A stretch of 64,000 nt of DNA from Chelydra serpentina (GCA_037349315.1 JBAIAC010000027.1:4216001-4280000); one strand, 5' to 3'; shown: positions 15,808-27,965, numbered from the stretch's first letter. Made by a program: numbers and translations. The notes: generated by a model not told the origin, from the sequence alone.

Positions 15808-17255
15808 GGTACAAGAACATAAAAACGGGTATACTGGGTCAAACCAAAGGTCCATCAAGCCCAGTATCCTGTCCTCTGACAGCGGCCAATGGCAGGTGCC
15901 CCAAAGAAAATGAACCTACAGGTTATCATCAAGTGATCCATGCCCTGTCACCCAATCCCAGCTTCTGGTGAACAGAGGCTATGGATACCATTCCTGCCCA
16001 TCCTGGCTAATAGCTATTGATGGTCCTATTTAGCTCCCTTTTGAACCCCATTATAGTATTGGCCTTCACAACACCCTCTGGCAAGGAGTTCCAGAGGTTG
16101 ACAGTATGTTGCGTGAAAAAATACTTTATTGTGTTTGTTTTAAACTTGCTACCTATTAATTTCATTTGGTGGCCCCTTGTTCTTATATTATGAGAAGGAG
16201 TAAATAACACTTCTTTATTTACTTTCTCTATACCACTCATGATTTTATAGACCTCTATCATATCCCCCCTTAGTCGCCTCTTTTCCAATCTGAAAAGTCC
16301 CAGTTTTATTAATCTCTCCTCATACGGAGAGCCGTTCTATACCCCTAATAATTTTTTTTGCCCTTTTCTGAACCTTTTCCAATTCCAATACATCTTTTTT
16401 GAGATGGGGCGACCACATCTGCACGCAGTATTCAAGGTGTGGGCGTACCATGGATTTATATAGAGGCAATATGATATTTTCTGTCTTCTTATCTATCCCT
16501 TTCTTGATGATGCCCAACATTCTGTTAGCTTTTTTTTTACTGCCACTGCACATTGAGTGGATGTTTTCAGAGAACTATCCACAATGACACCTAGATCTCT
16601 TTCTTGAGTGGTAACAGCTAATTTAGACCTCATCATTGTATATGTATTATGAGGATTATGTTTTCCAATGTGCACTACTTTGCATTTATCAACATAAAAT
16701 GTCATCTGCCATTTTGTTGCTCAATCACCCAGTTTTGCAAGATCCTTGTGTAGCTCTTCACAGTCTGCCTGGGATTTAACTATCTTGAGTAGTTTTGTAT
16801 CATCTGCAAATTTTACCACCTCCCTGTTTACCCTTTTTTCCAGATCGTTTATGAATATGTTAAATAGGACTGGGTCCAGTACAGATCCCTGGGGGACACC
16901 ACTGTTTACTTCTCTCCATTCTGAAAACTGTCCATTTATTCCTACCCTTTGTTTCCTATCTTTTAACCAGTTACCAATCCATGAGAGAACTTTCCCTCTT
17001 ATTCCATGACTGCTTATTTTGCTTAAGAGCCTTTGGTGAGGGACCTTGTCAAAGGCTTTCTGAAAATCTAAATACACTATATCCACTGGATCTCCTTTGT
17101 CTGCATGCTTGTTGACTCCCTCAAAGAATGCTAGTAGATTGGTGAGGCATGATTTCCTTTTACAAAAACCATGTTGACTATTTCCCAACAAATTATGTTC
17201 ATCTATGTGTCTGACAATTTTGTTCTTTGATAGTTTCAACCAATTTTCCCGGAAG
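15808..17255 (-). mobile_element. CR1 LINE, 5'-truncated, with broken reverse transcriptase
   Basis: On the minus strand this is the 3' part of a CR1 retrotransposon. The reverse-transcriptase part, about 17,255 down to 16,720, shows the palm motifs YLDFQKAFD (motif A), GVPQGSV (motif B) and FADD (motif C). The C-terminal part continues through VDKCKVVHIGK, QERDLGVIVDSSL, LEYCVQMWSP and [11 protein letters not shown] wording and stops near 16,007. A non-coding 3' tail follows, with the complement of 'actgggtcaaaccaaaggtccatc'. The coding region is dead: an in-frame stop lies near 16,721, a frameshift coincides with a run of nine T at 16,530-16,538, and another lies near 16,325. The N-terminal endonuclease region is absent. 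CR1 copies normally truncate at the 5' end on insertion, and that explains the loss. The upper boundary is approximate. Confidence 0.92.
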
Positions 17256-18559
17256 GAAGGGCTGTCTGAGTTTCCTTGTGTTGTCCACATGGCAGGACCA
17301 CTTCTAAGTGTGAGAGGAGAGTTCATTCTTCAAAGCGTCCAAAGATTGCATGGTCCATGGTGAGGCTGCCAACAAAAGGGTCAATTAGTACCAACTTTGT
17401 TGCTAAGGGAACACTTATAGAGTCAGACGGAGATGACCCATAGGTCACCACAAAGCCACTGGATGAGATCAGTGAAAGACTCCACGTCCTGTTGCCAATC
17501 CCACGAGCCTCTCCAACTCCTGAGTCACAGTTTTAAACCTGTAGGTATCACCAGACAGAGGCATTAGGTTTTGAATTAAAGGTTCCTGTGTGGGGCTGTG
17601 TGATCACAAATTAAAAAGAGGGTAGCTTCCGAGCTTCGAGGTGCGTTCTCCCCAGATGCAAGGGGAGCCAAGTCGTGTTTGGAAAGAGAATATCTCCCCT
17701 GTAATTTGTGATTATAGCTGAGTTCGTAAACTTGCCCGGCTTTTAGGGCAGCTGCCTGTATATCACCAGATCAGCCTAGGTCACACACCGGATTAAATAC
17801 TAGACAGCTAGGGGTTAAACTGGCTGACACTTCTCGCAGGAGCAGCTGCAGCTTGTGTCTATTACAATCCCTCCCAGAGCTAACATCCAGCACTGCCAAT
17901 GTGAAAAGAGTCACCTGTGCAGATATGCTCTCCCAGCCTCTTAACTGAAGCCGGTGTGATTCATGGCTGCGTAATAGAGGATGCCACTGATGCTGTAGTT
18001 GCCGGTAATAATCTGGTTTGATCAGCAGCAGAGAACACAATATGAGAAAAGAGGTGAGGGCTCGAGAAGGAATGACGCATGGGTGGGAAAAGAGGAGGCT
18101 GTGTCAGCAGCACACGCTGCATGCTGTGGGCAGCAGGATCTCTCTATATCACCGGCGCTGCTGTTTGGTGAAGTTCCCTGTGCCCCGGGCTACCCAGCAA
18201 TGCTTTTCCCATTTGTAGCTTGGTTCGTAGCTCCACGCTGATGGCACCAACCCTTGGCACGTTGCGATTTTCCACCCTCTCGCCTCTGCGTTGCAGCGCA
18301 CCACCAGCAGTGCCTTTTGGCCTGAATGGACCAGGCTGAGGCTAGGACAAGATGCCTCTTTCCTCTCCCCGGTGAAAGTACAGAGCTGTCCAGGCTGTTG
18401 GCATGTATTCCAGGTGCAACTCGGAAACAGCACATATAGAAGCTGTCTGTTTTCTGTGTAGTAACTTACCACGGTGATTCTGCAGAGCTTCACTAAGGCA
18501 ATTTGCTGTTCTCTCTCTTTCCCCAGCATGTCTGTAAGTTACTTGCATGAAGGCTCTTG

Positions 18560-18852
18560 GGCTACGTCTACACTGGCAAGTGAAAGACAGAACTTTTGTC
18601 ATTCAGAGGTGTTAACACACACACACACACACACACGAAAGACAAGAGTTTTGTCCACGACAAGCGCCAGTGTGAACAGCACTTTGTCATCAGGAGCACT
18701 CTCCTGCCAACAATGTTAACGCCACTTGTTGGGGTGGAAGTTTTTTGCTGGTAGGAGAGCCGACAAACAGGTGCTACACTGCGCACCTTTTCGCTGTATG
18801 GCTGTAGCGGCACAGCCATGTCGCTAAAAGCGGCGTAGTGTAGACCTAGCCT
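18560..18852. mobile_element. Harbinger-like MITE carrying a CA microsatellite
   Basis: Left end ggctacgtctacac and right end gtgtagacctagcc form a terminal inverted repeat with few mismatches. The interior includes paired 'gaaagacagaacttttgtc' and 'gaaagacaagagttttgtcc' segments and a (CA)n run at about 18614-18636. It is non-coding. No clear TWA duplication is left. Confidence 0.65.
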
Positions 18853-20177
18853 GAGTGCGGTTCCTTCATGTTGCCACTGCTCCCTGTTTCCCTCGGAGAT
18901 GGCGTGAATGATCCTCTTTAAATTTTGATTTAGAATGATGCTGCAGTCTGCTGTGTGTGCACCATTGCCCCCTCCTGGAGGGAATCAGAACTGCTCGTGT
19001 GTTACATGCCCTGTACTGTTAGCAGCTGATGGAGATTCTCCTTTCAGGGAAGAGTGGCCTGTGGTGTTGGAGCAAAGGGGTCCCATTCTTGCTATAAAGT
19101 TCCAAATACCCATTGTGTTAGTAGCACAGTGACACCTGGGAAGTTCTAGGCATTAGAATAGCTTGGATTTCTATAGGGTTTTATGTCATCTCTTGTCCGC
19201 CCTGTTTTTTCTTTTCAGTTTCTCGGTCCTCCCAGCTCGAGTAATCCGCTCTAAAGGGACCGGGGTCAGTCTAACCTCACCTGGTTGCAATTCCGCTGCT
19301 TATCTTTTATATTAAGGTAGAATCTAGAAGCTCCCGTTGAGGATCAGAGCCCTGTTATGTGAGGTGCTGTACATACAGCACACAAAGAGATGGTCCCTGC
19401 CCCAAAGAACTGAGGATAAGATGAGACTACAGGTGGCTAGTCCAAGCAGGCTGGGAGCAGAAGGGAAGGCAGAGCTGGTTCTGATAAGGGTGGTGAACAG
19501 CAGAGGCAGCACACCAGTGTCCTAGCCGTTGCCACTGAGTGTTTTGTAGGTGTCACGGGAGAGGTGAATTTTCAGGGTTTTAGTGCTTTGTGGGGCACTT
19601 ATGGCATTGCCCTCCACCAGGGCCAGGTCCCGGCTTTTTCAGTGCATCAGTTTGCTTTCTAGGGATAGCTCATGAATAGTTTGGATGCCCAGATGGAGGA
19701 AATCAAAGCAGATCAATTCTTGCCTTTTGTCACTATGGTAAACGGGGACCCCCTAGAATTCAGGCAGATGGAATTTGCATGTGAGAGACACAGTTATTCT
19801 CCATTTGTGTTAATTAAGTTTCCCTTCCCCCTCACTGCTGCAGGCAAAGAATCTCTTGTAACTTGAGTGTTGTCTCATTGCGCCAGGCCCCTTTTCTACT
19901 CCATAGGATATGGGAGAAGATTGCTCCGCTACTGATACTTAATGGATCTAATTAGATATTACATCCCACAATTTGCTGCACTACTGGAGCTGACCCTTTC
20001 ATATACCAGCTCGAGGCAACTCTTCTGGGAGCTTGAGTGGTGAGTTCGAATTCCGGTAGCTGATTATGGAAATCTCATGCGTGCCATTAATGGGCGATTA
20101 CACAGGGTGCATTCACATTGAGGCTACGTAGCAATAATCTATGCTACTGGGTCAAAGAAAAGACCCACGTTTTGGAC

Positions 20178-20178
<1 letters not shown>

Positions 20179-20230
<52 letters not shown>
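20179..20230. repeat. (GT)26 microsatellite followed by alternating GC
   Basis: It is an uninterrupted GT run of 52 bases followed directly by gcgcgc. It is a pure alternating purine-pyrimidine tract, likely polymorphic in length. Confidence 0.95.
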
Positions 20231-20236
<6 letters not shown>

Positions 20237-20835
20237 TCCACCTCTTGCTGAGATGTCCAGAGGCGGATATGGTTGCTAACTATGCTAAGATGATGGTAAA
20301 GCTTCCTGAAAAGCTGCGGTGGATCCTCTAGTTAAAAGCAACCCTTCAGCTAGGAATAACATCTGCTTGGATGAAAGCACTCTGTACAATTCAGGATCTT
20401 AAGCCACTTGCTTATGTGACATTCTGAGCCGCCTCCTTGTAGGAAAAGTTAACAGCCAAACTTCTGAAAGTGTGTTCTTCTCTTCCCCGTTAGGTATTAA
20501 GATCACATCTTTGCAGCTGCAACTTCCTCAATTAATTAGGTGCTAATTAAGGATTGAAATTGTGTCTCTTCTTAGCTCCACACTTCCCAGGAACACCTGG
20601 AATACAGTTCTCACTTCTTGGTGTTTGCAGTTAACTGACTGAAAACCTTTCTGGGCTCCTGCATCACGAGGAACCGTACAATATGCTCGGGGTAACAAAT
20701 AGCCCGTTGGCACTACTGTAAGGGTGTGCATTGAATGGTAAACTGGGCACACCATCAGGGAGCCAAACTTTCTCCAAGTTTCAGCTTAGCAGCATGGCAT
20801 ACCTTCCCTCTCGTTCTGAAGGGAGTAGAGTGTGC

Positions 20836-20940
20836 TTGGAGCATAGGAATTGGGAATCATGGATACTAGTCCCAGCTCTGCCATTAGTGCAACATGGTGG
20901 GACCTTGGGCAAGTTCCTTGCACTTCTGTATGAGTAAAAG
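20836..20940 (+). repeat. MIR-like SINE fragment
   Basis: It contains 'gcttggagcataggaattgggaatcatggatactagtcccagctctgcc' followed by 'gggaccttgggcaagttcctt' and 'cttctgtatgagtaaaa'. This is MIR core order with several substitutions. Confidence 0.6.
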
Positions 20941-21302
20941 GGGAGTAGGACTTCCCTGTGCCAGTGCAGTGGTAGTGGAGAGACTGCCTAAAAGATCTCT
21001 CACACTGGGCAGGGCTTCCTGAGTCCCCAGCCCTGCTCCCGACAGCACAACTCATGCTGGGCTGTTTGGCTCAGCACAGAGTGCCCCACTGCTGAATCGC
21101 TTCTCTGGTGCTGCAGAGTGTGACCAAGATTTTGGCTTTGGATGTTGTTGGTCCTGGAGAGCCTGGCTCCCTGCCAGAGAGCGTTGGAAAATCCAGAGCA
21201 AGTGACTTTTATTCCATGTAGCCAGGCTGTCAGGAAATGGGGCCCAACTAAAGCTACCCAAAGGTTAGAAAATCTGCCTATCTGTGGGGTGTGTCCAACT
21301 CG

Positions 21303-21395
21303 ATTCATAGAGTTTAAGGTCAGACGGGACCATTAGATCATCTAGTCTGACCCCCCTATAACACAGGATTTCACCCAGCTGCCCCTGCACTTCAC
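21303..21395 (-). mobile_element. CR1 LINE 3' end fragment
   Basis: It reads 'attcatagagtttaaggtcagacgggaccattagatcatctagtctgacc', the same tail type as 2766-3310. Only about 90 bases remain. Confidence 0.7.
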
Positions 21396-21399
21396 ACCC

Positions 21400-23060
21400 T
21401 AGCCTGCTTGTGGACACAGAGAGCAGGGACAGCCACTCTCCAAAGGGTGTCAGTGGACTTGTGCAAACCGATGGCCCATGTTCCCGAAGGTCTAATGCCA
21501 CTGCCCTTCTTGTCCTCAGACCTTCTGGGAAGCAGAGTTGCATCCTGACAGGCTGGAGAGGAGGAAATGTTACCCATACAAGCCAAAGAGCTTGGCAGGG
21601 GAAGCTAACGACAGCAGCTTCCAGCTGGGGGAGATCAGCTGCCAGCTGCAGCAAGCCCCGTTCTGTAATTCTCTTTGACACTTGAGCGCCGCAGTACAGC
21701 AATTTAGTGTGGGGAAGCCGGGCGGGCGTTGGGTTACAGCTGGCGTTGGGAGTATCGATTCCCTTCCGCCAGGGAGCAGTTCTGCTTATTTGAACTGTGG
21801 TTACAGCTGCCCTTGGAGCTGAGGGTGTCATTCCCAGCACGGGTAGATGTAGCTGCACTAGCTCCAATCCAGCTCGTGGGCTAACAACAGCGTAGCTGCG
21901 GCGATGCAAGTGGCAGGCCTGGCTAGCTGCCCCCAGTCCGGACCCATCGGAGATGCTAGGCACATGCATGGGGCAGCCAGCCCGTCCCTCCCCTGGGGCC
22001 ACCCTGGCTGCACGCTAGCTCAATGGGAGCTAAGCATAGGTACATCTCTCTACACGCTGGAAATTTCACCCCAGCTCCAAGTGGAGACCCAGCCTGTTAT
22101 CTGTTATCTGTCCCTTCCCCCTTTGGAGGGATTGTCTGTCCTTCCACCTCCATTTACCGAGGGTGGAGTTGTATGCACAGGAATGACCAGGGGGCCCTTC
22201 CAGTGTCCCATCACCTTCACTGACAAGCACCATATGCTACAAGGGGAAGATACAAGACAGCCCGCGGGAAGTTCCTTCCCCTCCACCTTAATTAGAGGGT
22301 GACTTATACACCTGCAGCTGGGAGTGTGTGTGTGAATCCATACAGCTGAATTCACTGCAAATCTATCCCCACCCAAAGCTGACCTGACACAGGCTGCGTT
22401 GGGAGACTACAAGCCCACTTACCATCCCTTGCATGCATGGCATGAAAAATGCTCCCAGCCAAGCAGCCATTTGGAAAGGAGCAGCTGGCTGAATGTTGCC
22501 CACCCTGAGTCGCTGAGGTGCCCGTCCTATCGTCGTCATTCAAGGCTCAAAGTTTAGGAACGCTCGCCAGAATCCCCCTTCCTTCCCTCCTGCATGCACT
22601 TTAAGAGGCCTTTTCTGCATCTCCGCACCAGCAGTTGGGCTGATGGATTAGGATTTTATTGCATGGGATGGAAGGGGGAATTGCATTCTTGATATGTTAC
22701 TATGGAGACCGGAGCCACAAAGATAACCTAAACCTCAGAATGAATGTACCATGGTTTAAACAGGCTTAGATTCTCAGCCGTCTCTGCCTGAAGATTTTGT
22801 GAACAAAAACTGGGAAAGTTTGACTAGCGCACTTTGTTTGTTTTTCCAGAAGAGGCTCAAGGAAGGAATTAAAGAATTGCAGTCCCTGAAATCAGCAGGG
22901 CAACACTGCTCTTTGCAGCCACAGCTCTTCGTACCTGGACTGAGCAGTGAGCAGTCCTTTTGTCTGGCCTGAGATCTGTTCTGGTGCCCCACTCTTTCCA
23001 ACCCTCCTACCATGGCACTAGTCTACAACTGGCGCCAACATTTATTTATTCATCTAGGCA
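21400..23060. other. GC-moderate intronic stretch, no recognised features
   Basis: It contains the longest open frame of the window (245 codons, minus strand, 21265-22002). That frame has no recognisable domain and its C-terminal end runs into the CR1 tail at 21303-21395, so I do not call it a gene. No transposon termini were seen. Confidence 0.55.
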
Positions 23061-23062
23061 CC

Positions 23063-23150
23063 CATTCACGAAAGCACTCCTTATTCAAGACAACACTTAA
23101 GCATGTGCTTAACTTTAAAGGTAGGTTTAAATCCTATTGAAGTCAAAATT
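23063..23150. repeat. Dispersed repeat ('cttaagcatgtgcttaa' type)
   Basis: It contains 'cacttaagcatgtgcttaactttaaag' and 'aaatcctattgaagtca'. A related copy lies at 29166-29278. I recognise this wording as common in turtle DNA, but the class is unknown to me. Confidence 0.45.
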
Positions 23151-23571
23151 CACCATTTTTGGTGGCCAACACATTAACATGGCAGAGTGAAGTTTTCCAT
23201 CACAATGATCCTGTTTATCACATCCATGGAGGAGCCAATATATAAAATTCAAGTAGTCCTCATTTTCATTTAGAATATTTCCCAACTTGCTCATTCCTTT
23301 TCTACTGCCTTGTGAGTGGGGAATTCACAGTCAGTACAGTTTTTATTTAGTTAATTATCTTATTGTCAAGCTGCAGATGAGATCAGACTTCTCACAATTT
23401 TCCCTTTTTTCCAACCACAGCTTGAGTTTTCTTGGAGGATGTTAAATAAGGTGAATGGGTGTAAGGTTGTGAAATGTTGCACCTCTGCATGCAGCGATGG
23501 TGTAAACTGCATCCTCAGGCCATAGGCTTGAATGATCATTTGCCTTTTCCGTGAAGAGGAAGGACATCCGT

Positions 23572-23830
23572 GTGGTTAAGGCACTGGATGGAGCTTCGGA
23601 GAGCTGGATTCAATTTTGGGCTCTGCCATAGACTCCCTGCATGACTTTAGTTGTTACTTTTACCTCTCTGTGCCTAATATAACAGGCATAAGGACACCTC
23701 CTTTGTCATGTCTACTTAGAAAGCAGGTCAGGTCAGAGACTGTCTCTTACTCTGTGTACGTACAACACCTAGTGCATTGGGATCCCAATGGGGCCTCTAG
23801 GCACTGCTACCATACAAATAAATAATAGTA
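23572..23830 (+). repeat. MIR-like SINE with extended tail
   Basis: The head reads 'gtggttaaggcactggatggag'. The core reads 'gagctggattcaattttgggctctgcc'. The tail reads 'gtacaacacctagtgcattggg' and 'ggggcctctaggcactgctaccatacaaataaataata'. It is nearly full length but lacks the usual 'ccttgggcaagtca' spelling. Confidence 0.6.
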
Positions 23831-24896
23831 ACTTAGCATGCAAAATAAGACGCTGCAGCTTACGCACAACCAGGGTGTGCATGTGTGCGAATCTAATGTG
23901 AAAGTAGCACTTCACTTCAGTTCTTTGTATGACCATAATCTAATGAAAAATGCCTGGTGCTCCGTTGGTAACAGCACGCTTCAAAGCAACAGGGACAGCG
24001 GCTGTGCTCATTCTAATCAACCCAGCTTCATTGAAAGGCAGCTGTAACGAGTTGAAAGAGCCTGGGCGACGCCCCCTTGGTTTGAGAGGAGATTGCTTGC
24101 CAGATGCCTCTTTGGTGCAGAAATTCACCGCCTGGCAGGGAAATTGATGTTGGAGTCTCTTTAATGTAAAAATAATGGACCCAATCAAAGCTGCCGCCAG
24201 TCCCCACCTCCCTGCCGTTTGGGAAGCTGCGTGACTCAGCAGAGCAGAAATGGACCAGGAGCCAAAAATCTTCCTCCCCTCCCGAGCCAAGTCCTCTACG
24301 GGCTGGCAGACTCCACACTCAGCTTCAAAGGTGGATGGACTGGATCATGCCTTGGTCTAATGCAGCAGTGCAGGGAGCGAAGATGCTTCCTTCATGGAGG
24401 CATTAATGCTGCCTGGATTGTCTCTCCAGAGACCCTCGGTGGGAGAGCAGAGGCTGTGCGCCGCATGCTTTCTCTCCCACCTCATGAGTGGGGAGCTGTA
24501 GAGCCAAGGCTAATCTGCCTCCTACATGCCCACAGATGATCAGGGTAGGGGCACCCCAGCAAAGGGCTGTACCAGATTACTCTCTCCCACACTTCGCCCC
24601 CAATGCAGCAGAGGCATTGTGTCTCCAGGGTGGCAGAGGCACATTGCCGCTTGCTGAAGGCTGGGCACCAGGAAAGTACAGGTCATTGTCGGCTCAGAGC
24701 ATCAAAATTCAGCAGCGCTTCGGGGGTGGCTCTGCTTTAACGAACTGAGTCACAGGAAGAGGCGACATTAAAAGAGAACAACGATGCTTTGAGGATGTGC
24801 TTTGGCTTCATCCGGCTCCACAAGCTAGTGCGAGCATCCGCAAGAGAAATAAAATGAGGAAACTGCCTAGCAAATTCCCTTGTGAGGGAGGGTTTT

Positions 24897-25016
24897 ATTA
24901 ATGAATCAACCCCCTAAAATAACACTTCTGCTTCATGTACTGCCTTAGCACTGAGGCTTTTGAAGGGCCTGATCCAAAACCTGTCCATTGAATTCAGTGG
25001 GCTTTGGATCAGGGCC
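24897..25016 (+). repeat. Direct repeat copy 1 plus palindromic gcctgatcc segment
   Basis: It starts 'attaatgaatcaaccccc' and runs through 'gaggcttttgaagggcctgatcc'. The same order recurs at 25865-26014 in the same orientation. 24965-25016 is palindromic, opening gggcctgatccaaa and closing tttggatcagggcc. Confidence 0.65.
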
Positions 25017-25077
25017 AACGTGCTTTGCTAACAGTTAACCCATCCACCAGCCTGGGATGGTAGGGAAGTAAAATCCA

Positions 25078-25200
25078 TGCCTGTAACCAAAGGCACAGAG
25101 AGATTAGGTGACTCTTTCGAGGCTATGCAGAAAGTCAGTTGCAGAGCAGGAATGAACCCAGGGAGTCCAGTCATGTGCTCTAACCATCTGGACCGTGCCA
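25078..25200 (-). repeat. MIR-like SINE fragment
   Basis: It reads 'aaaggcacagagagattaggtgactc', then 'gcagaaagtcagttgcagagcaggaatgaaccc', then 'ctctaaccatctggaccgtgcc'. This is the complement of MIR core and head wording. Confidence 0.55.
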
Positions 25201-25864
25201 CAGACTGGTGCAGACAGTGTGCTGAAAGCTACTAGTCCTGCAGTATCCAGCCAGGGCAGCCTTTTGTAAGACACTGGTGAGTCGTTTCATAACTTACACG
25301 ACTCTCGTAAACCAGGTGACCACCCCCGCTGTCCTGGTGATGCCTGGGGTTGATCACTGCTCTGGGCTGGCTGGCTCGCTGTTTTGAAAGTGCTTTTGAA
25401 TATTGTGTTGGGACCAGAGCCCTGCTCCTGAGAACCTGGCACTGAACGGAATTGCTACATCTGTAGCGATGTCGCTGCAGAGAAACCTTCCTTAATCAGC
25501 CCTGTGTTCCCCCCGCTCCCCTTCTGTCACTTCCCAAAGGACGGTGACATTGGAGGGTGAGGAATGGGAGCGTCTCGCTCGCAGGGGGAGTATCCCGTAA
25601 TGAGCCAGCTCTCGCCACTTGCTCGTCAGTCCGATCACTTCCCATGGACCATGGGGTGGGTCAGACTTGGAGGGGGGTGTAACCACCAGGGGGGATTATA
25701 ACCCTTTTTTAAGAACAGCGCGTGGGGGCTAACAGGAGAAACTCACCACTTGCAGATGGGTCCAGTCCAGCTGACAGACACATGGCAAGTGTAGTTCTGC
25801 AGCAGCCTGGTGGTGCATGGAGTGTGTTAAGTACTCCCCTAGAGATAAGGACACAGACACTAGT

Positions 25865-26014
25865 ATTAATGAATCAACCCTCCAAAATAAGACTTCACCT
25901 GACACCTTGGGTCTGAGGCTCTTGAAAGGCCTGATTCAAAGCCCCTTCGCTGGCTCCTGTACCATTCACAGTAGTGGGAGGTTTCCCCTCCCCTTGAATA
26001 GGGTCAGGGTCAAG
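25865..26014 (+). repeat. Direct repeat copy 2 plus gcctgatcc segment
   Basis: It starts 'attaatgaatcaaccctccaaaataa' and reaches 'gaggctcttgaaaggcctgattcaaagcccc', parallel to 24897-25016 but diverged in the middle. Sequence upstream of the two copies does not match. Confidence 0.6.
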
Positions 26015-26583
26015 CCCCAAACTATTATTTATAATTTTTAAAATTATATTTTGTAAATGAACTTGAGACAATTAGCTGCTACCATTGATTGTAACGCAGA
26101 CAGGACCCAGCCCCTCTGCCAGCACACCTCGGCTCACGCCCGCAGTGCATCCTTACTAGCATCGCCTCCAACACTCCCCAGTCCACGCCTGTACCCCTGG
26201 CTCCGGGACAGCAGTCCCTGACCTGCCACATAGCCCTGCTCTTCCAACCCGACTCTGCCAGCGTGTCTCCAGCCTACCCGGCAGTGCCATCTGCTCCTCC
26301 AGACCTGAGCTGTGTGGCTGCACAGAGGCTGTTGGGCTTTGGTGTGCTGCTCATTCGGAGATGAACAAATGTCTATTGAGATGATTTTTCCTTTTCGCCC
26401 CAGGTAGGATTTGAGCCCAAAGGGCGAGGGGATATGCTAGTGAATGTAACCCCAGGAAACTCAAGTAAAAATTGCCAAACTCCTTGTTTCATGCAGCTTG
26501 GGATGGGGAGCGGGGGTGTCTGGGGATGAGACACACATCCTAAGCAATTGTCACCTCTGGTTTGGGGTGGGGAACCTGTAATG

Positions 26584-27032
26584 CAGGGGTGGCCAACCTG
26601 CGGCTCCGGAGCCGCATGCGGCTCTGCAGAGGTCAATATGCGGCTCTTTGCATAGGCGCTGACTCCGAGGCTGGAGCTCCAGATGCTGACTTTCCAATGT
26701 GCTGTGGGGTGCTCACTGCTCAACCCCCATGCTCTGCCCCAGGTCCTGCCACCGCTCCACCCCTTCCCCCAAGGTCCCTACCCCTTCCCCTCAGCCTGCC
26801 ATGCTCTCACTCCTCCCCCTTCCCCCCCAGAGCCTCCTGCGGACTGCAAAACAGCTGATTGCGGTGGGCGGGAGGGGAAGGCGCTGATTGCGCAGGGCTG
26901 CCGGTGGGTGGGAGGCACTGGGGGCTGGAGGGGGGGTAGCAGATGGGGGGCTGCTGACGTATTACTGTGGCTCTTTGGCAATGTACATTGGTAAATTCTG
27001 GCTCCTTCTCAGGCTCAGGTTGGCCACCCCTG
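26584..27032 (+). mobile_element. hAT-like non-autonomous element with perfect 8-bp target duplication
   Basis: It starts caggggtggccaacctg and ends caggttggccacccctg, which are exact inverted repeats of 17 nt. Both sides carry ctgtaatg (26576-26583 and 27033-27040), an 8-bp duplication typical of hAT transposons. The 449-bp interior has repeated 'gcggctc' units near the left end and long C-rich then G-rich tracts. It encodes no transposase, so it must have been moved in trans. A relative in opposite orientation sits at 47451-47859. Confidence 0.9.
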
Positions 27033-27714
27033 CTGTAATGGAAAGGCGCAAGATACACAGTATGGAGCAGTAGGTTCTTGCACAACTTAATGAAGTTTAA
27101 TATGAAGCGTTTCCCAAATAGAAGCAGGCAACCTCTGTTAACATGCATCCTGTCCTTACAGGAAATAAACTTTCCCAGATCCTGGAAATCAGCCCCAGCC
27201 CAACTTCATTTTTCTAACAAAGCCCTTTGATTCTTTGAAACATTTTCCTCTTCTGAATGAATACATTGAAAACAACAGCAGGGTTTGGAAGATGTTTTGT
27301 TGAGTGGGGAAAGAGCTGTGTTTTCATGCCACAGTTGTAACCGAAAAGTTAATGAATTGTCTGTCAGATGCTCAGAGGTTGTGAGTCATAATGTTTAATT
27401 TAAACTAGGGCCGTGCATTTTATCATTGCATGTGTCATAGAGCAAAGGGAGGAAGGTCTCTTGGAGAAGTGTGTATTACCTGAGACTTCAGAGGTACTCA
27501 CTTGCTGAAGGGAAAACTGACCTCTCCACTTCCATAATTATCCTTTCACTAGATGCCATAGCTGCCGGCACGTTATAAATAGCCAAGATAAACAGAGAGA
27601 GAGAGAAAAAACCCGGAGTATTCTATCTTATTTCTTATTTCTAACAAGTTTGAAAATTAAAACACCAATATTCTCACCTTGGTGCTGTCATCCTAGTGTC
27701 TTATACGTTAGCAG

Positions 27715-27965
27715 ACAAAGGCAAAGTGAGATAAACAAATTCAGCCTGGAATTAAGGTGCCAATTTTTAACAATGAGGTTAGTTAAGCATTGGGCAAAAT
27801 TATTAAGGAATGGGATGGATTCTCCAGCTTTAAATCGAGACTGGATGTCTCTCTAAAAGACACACTCCAGGTCCGCTACAAGCTATGGACTGGATGAACG
27901 GATCACTGGGCGAAATTCTCTGATCTGTGCAGGAGATCCGACTAGATGGTCTTTTCTGGCCCGCC
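27715..27965 (+). mobile_element. CR1 LINE 3' fragment
   Basis: It reads 'aaattattaaggaatgggatggattctcc' and 'aaatcgagactggatgtct', which is the end of the CR1 coding region in degraded form (compare the NNLPRVMGEFS...SRLDVFL wording at 45.7 kb). It then reads 'gaaattctctgatctgtgcaggagatccgactagatggtcttttctggcc', the 3' tail. The copy is old and non-coding. Confidence 0.75.

Noticed and set aside
16721..17326. Reverse-transcriptase gene as a functional host or mobile gene
   Set aside because: It is the truncated CR1 at 15808-17255, with a premature stop and frameshifts and no endonuclease. The first part of the frame above about 17,255 is flanking DNA.
18601..18640. CRISPR-like or other regularly spaced array
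   Set aside because: This is a CA microsatellite within a MITE. No direct repeats with regular unique spacers exist anywhere in the window, and the DNA is vertebrate.
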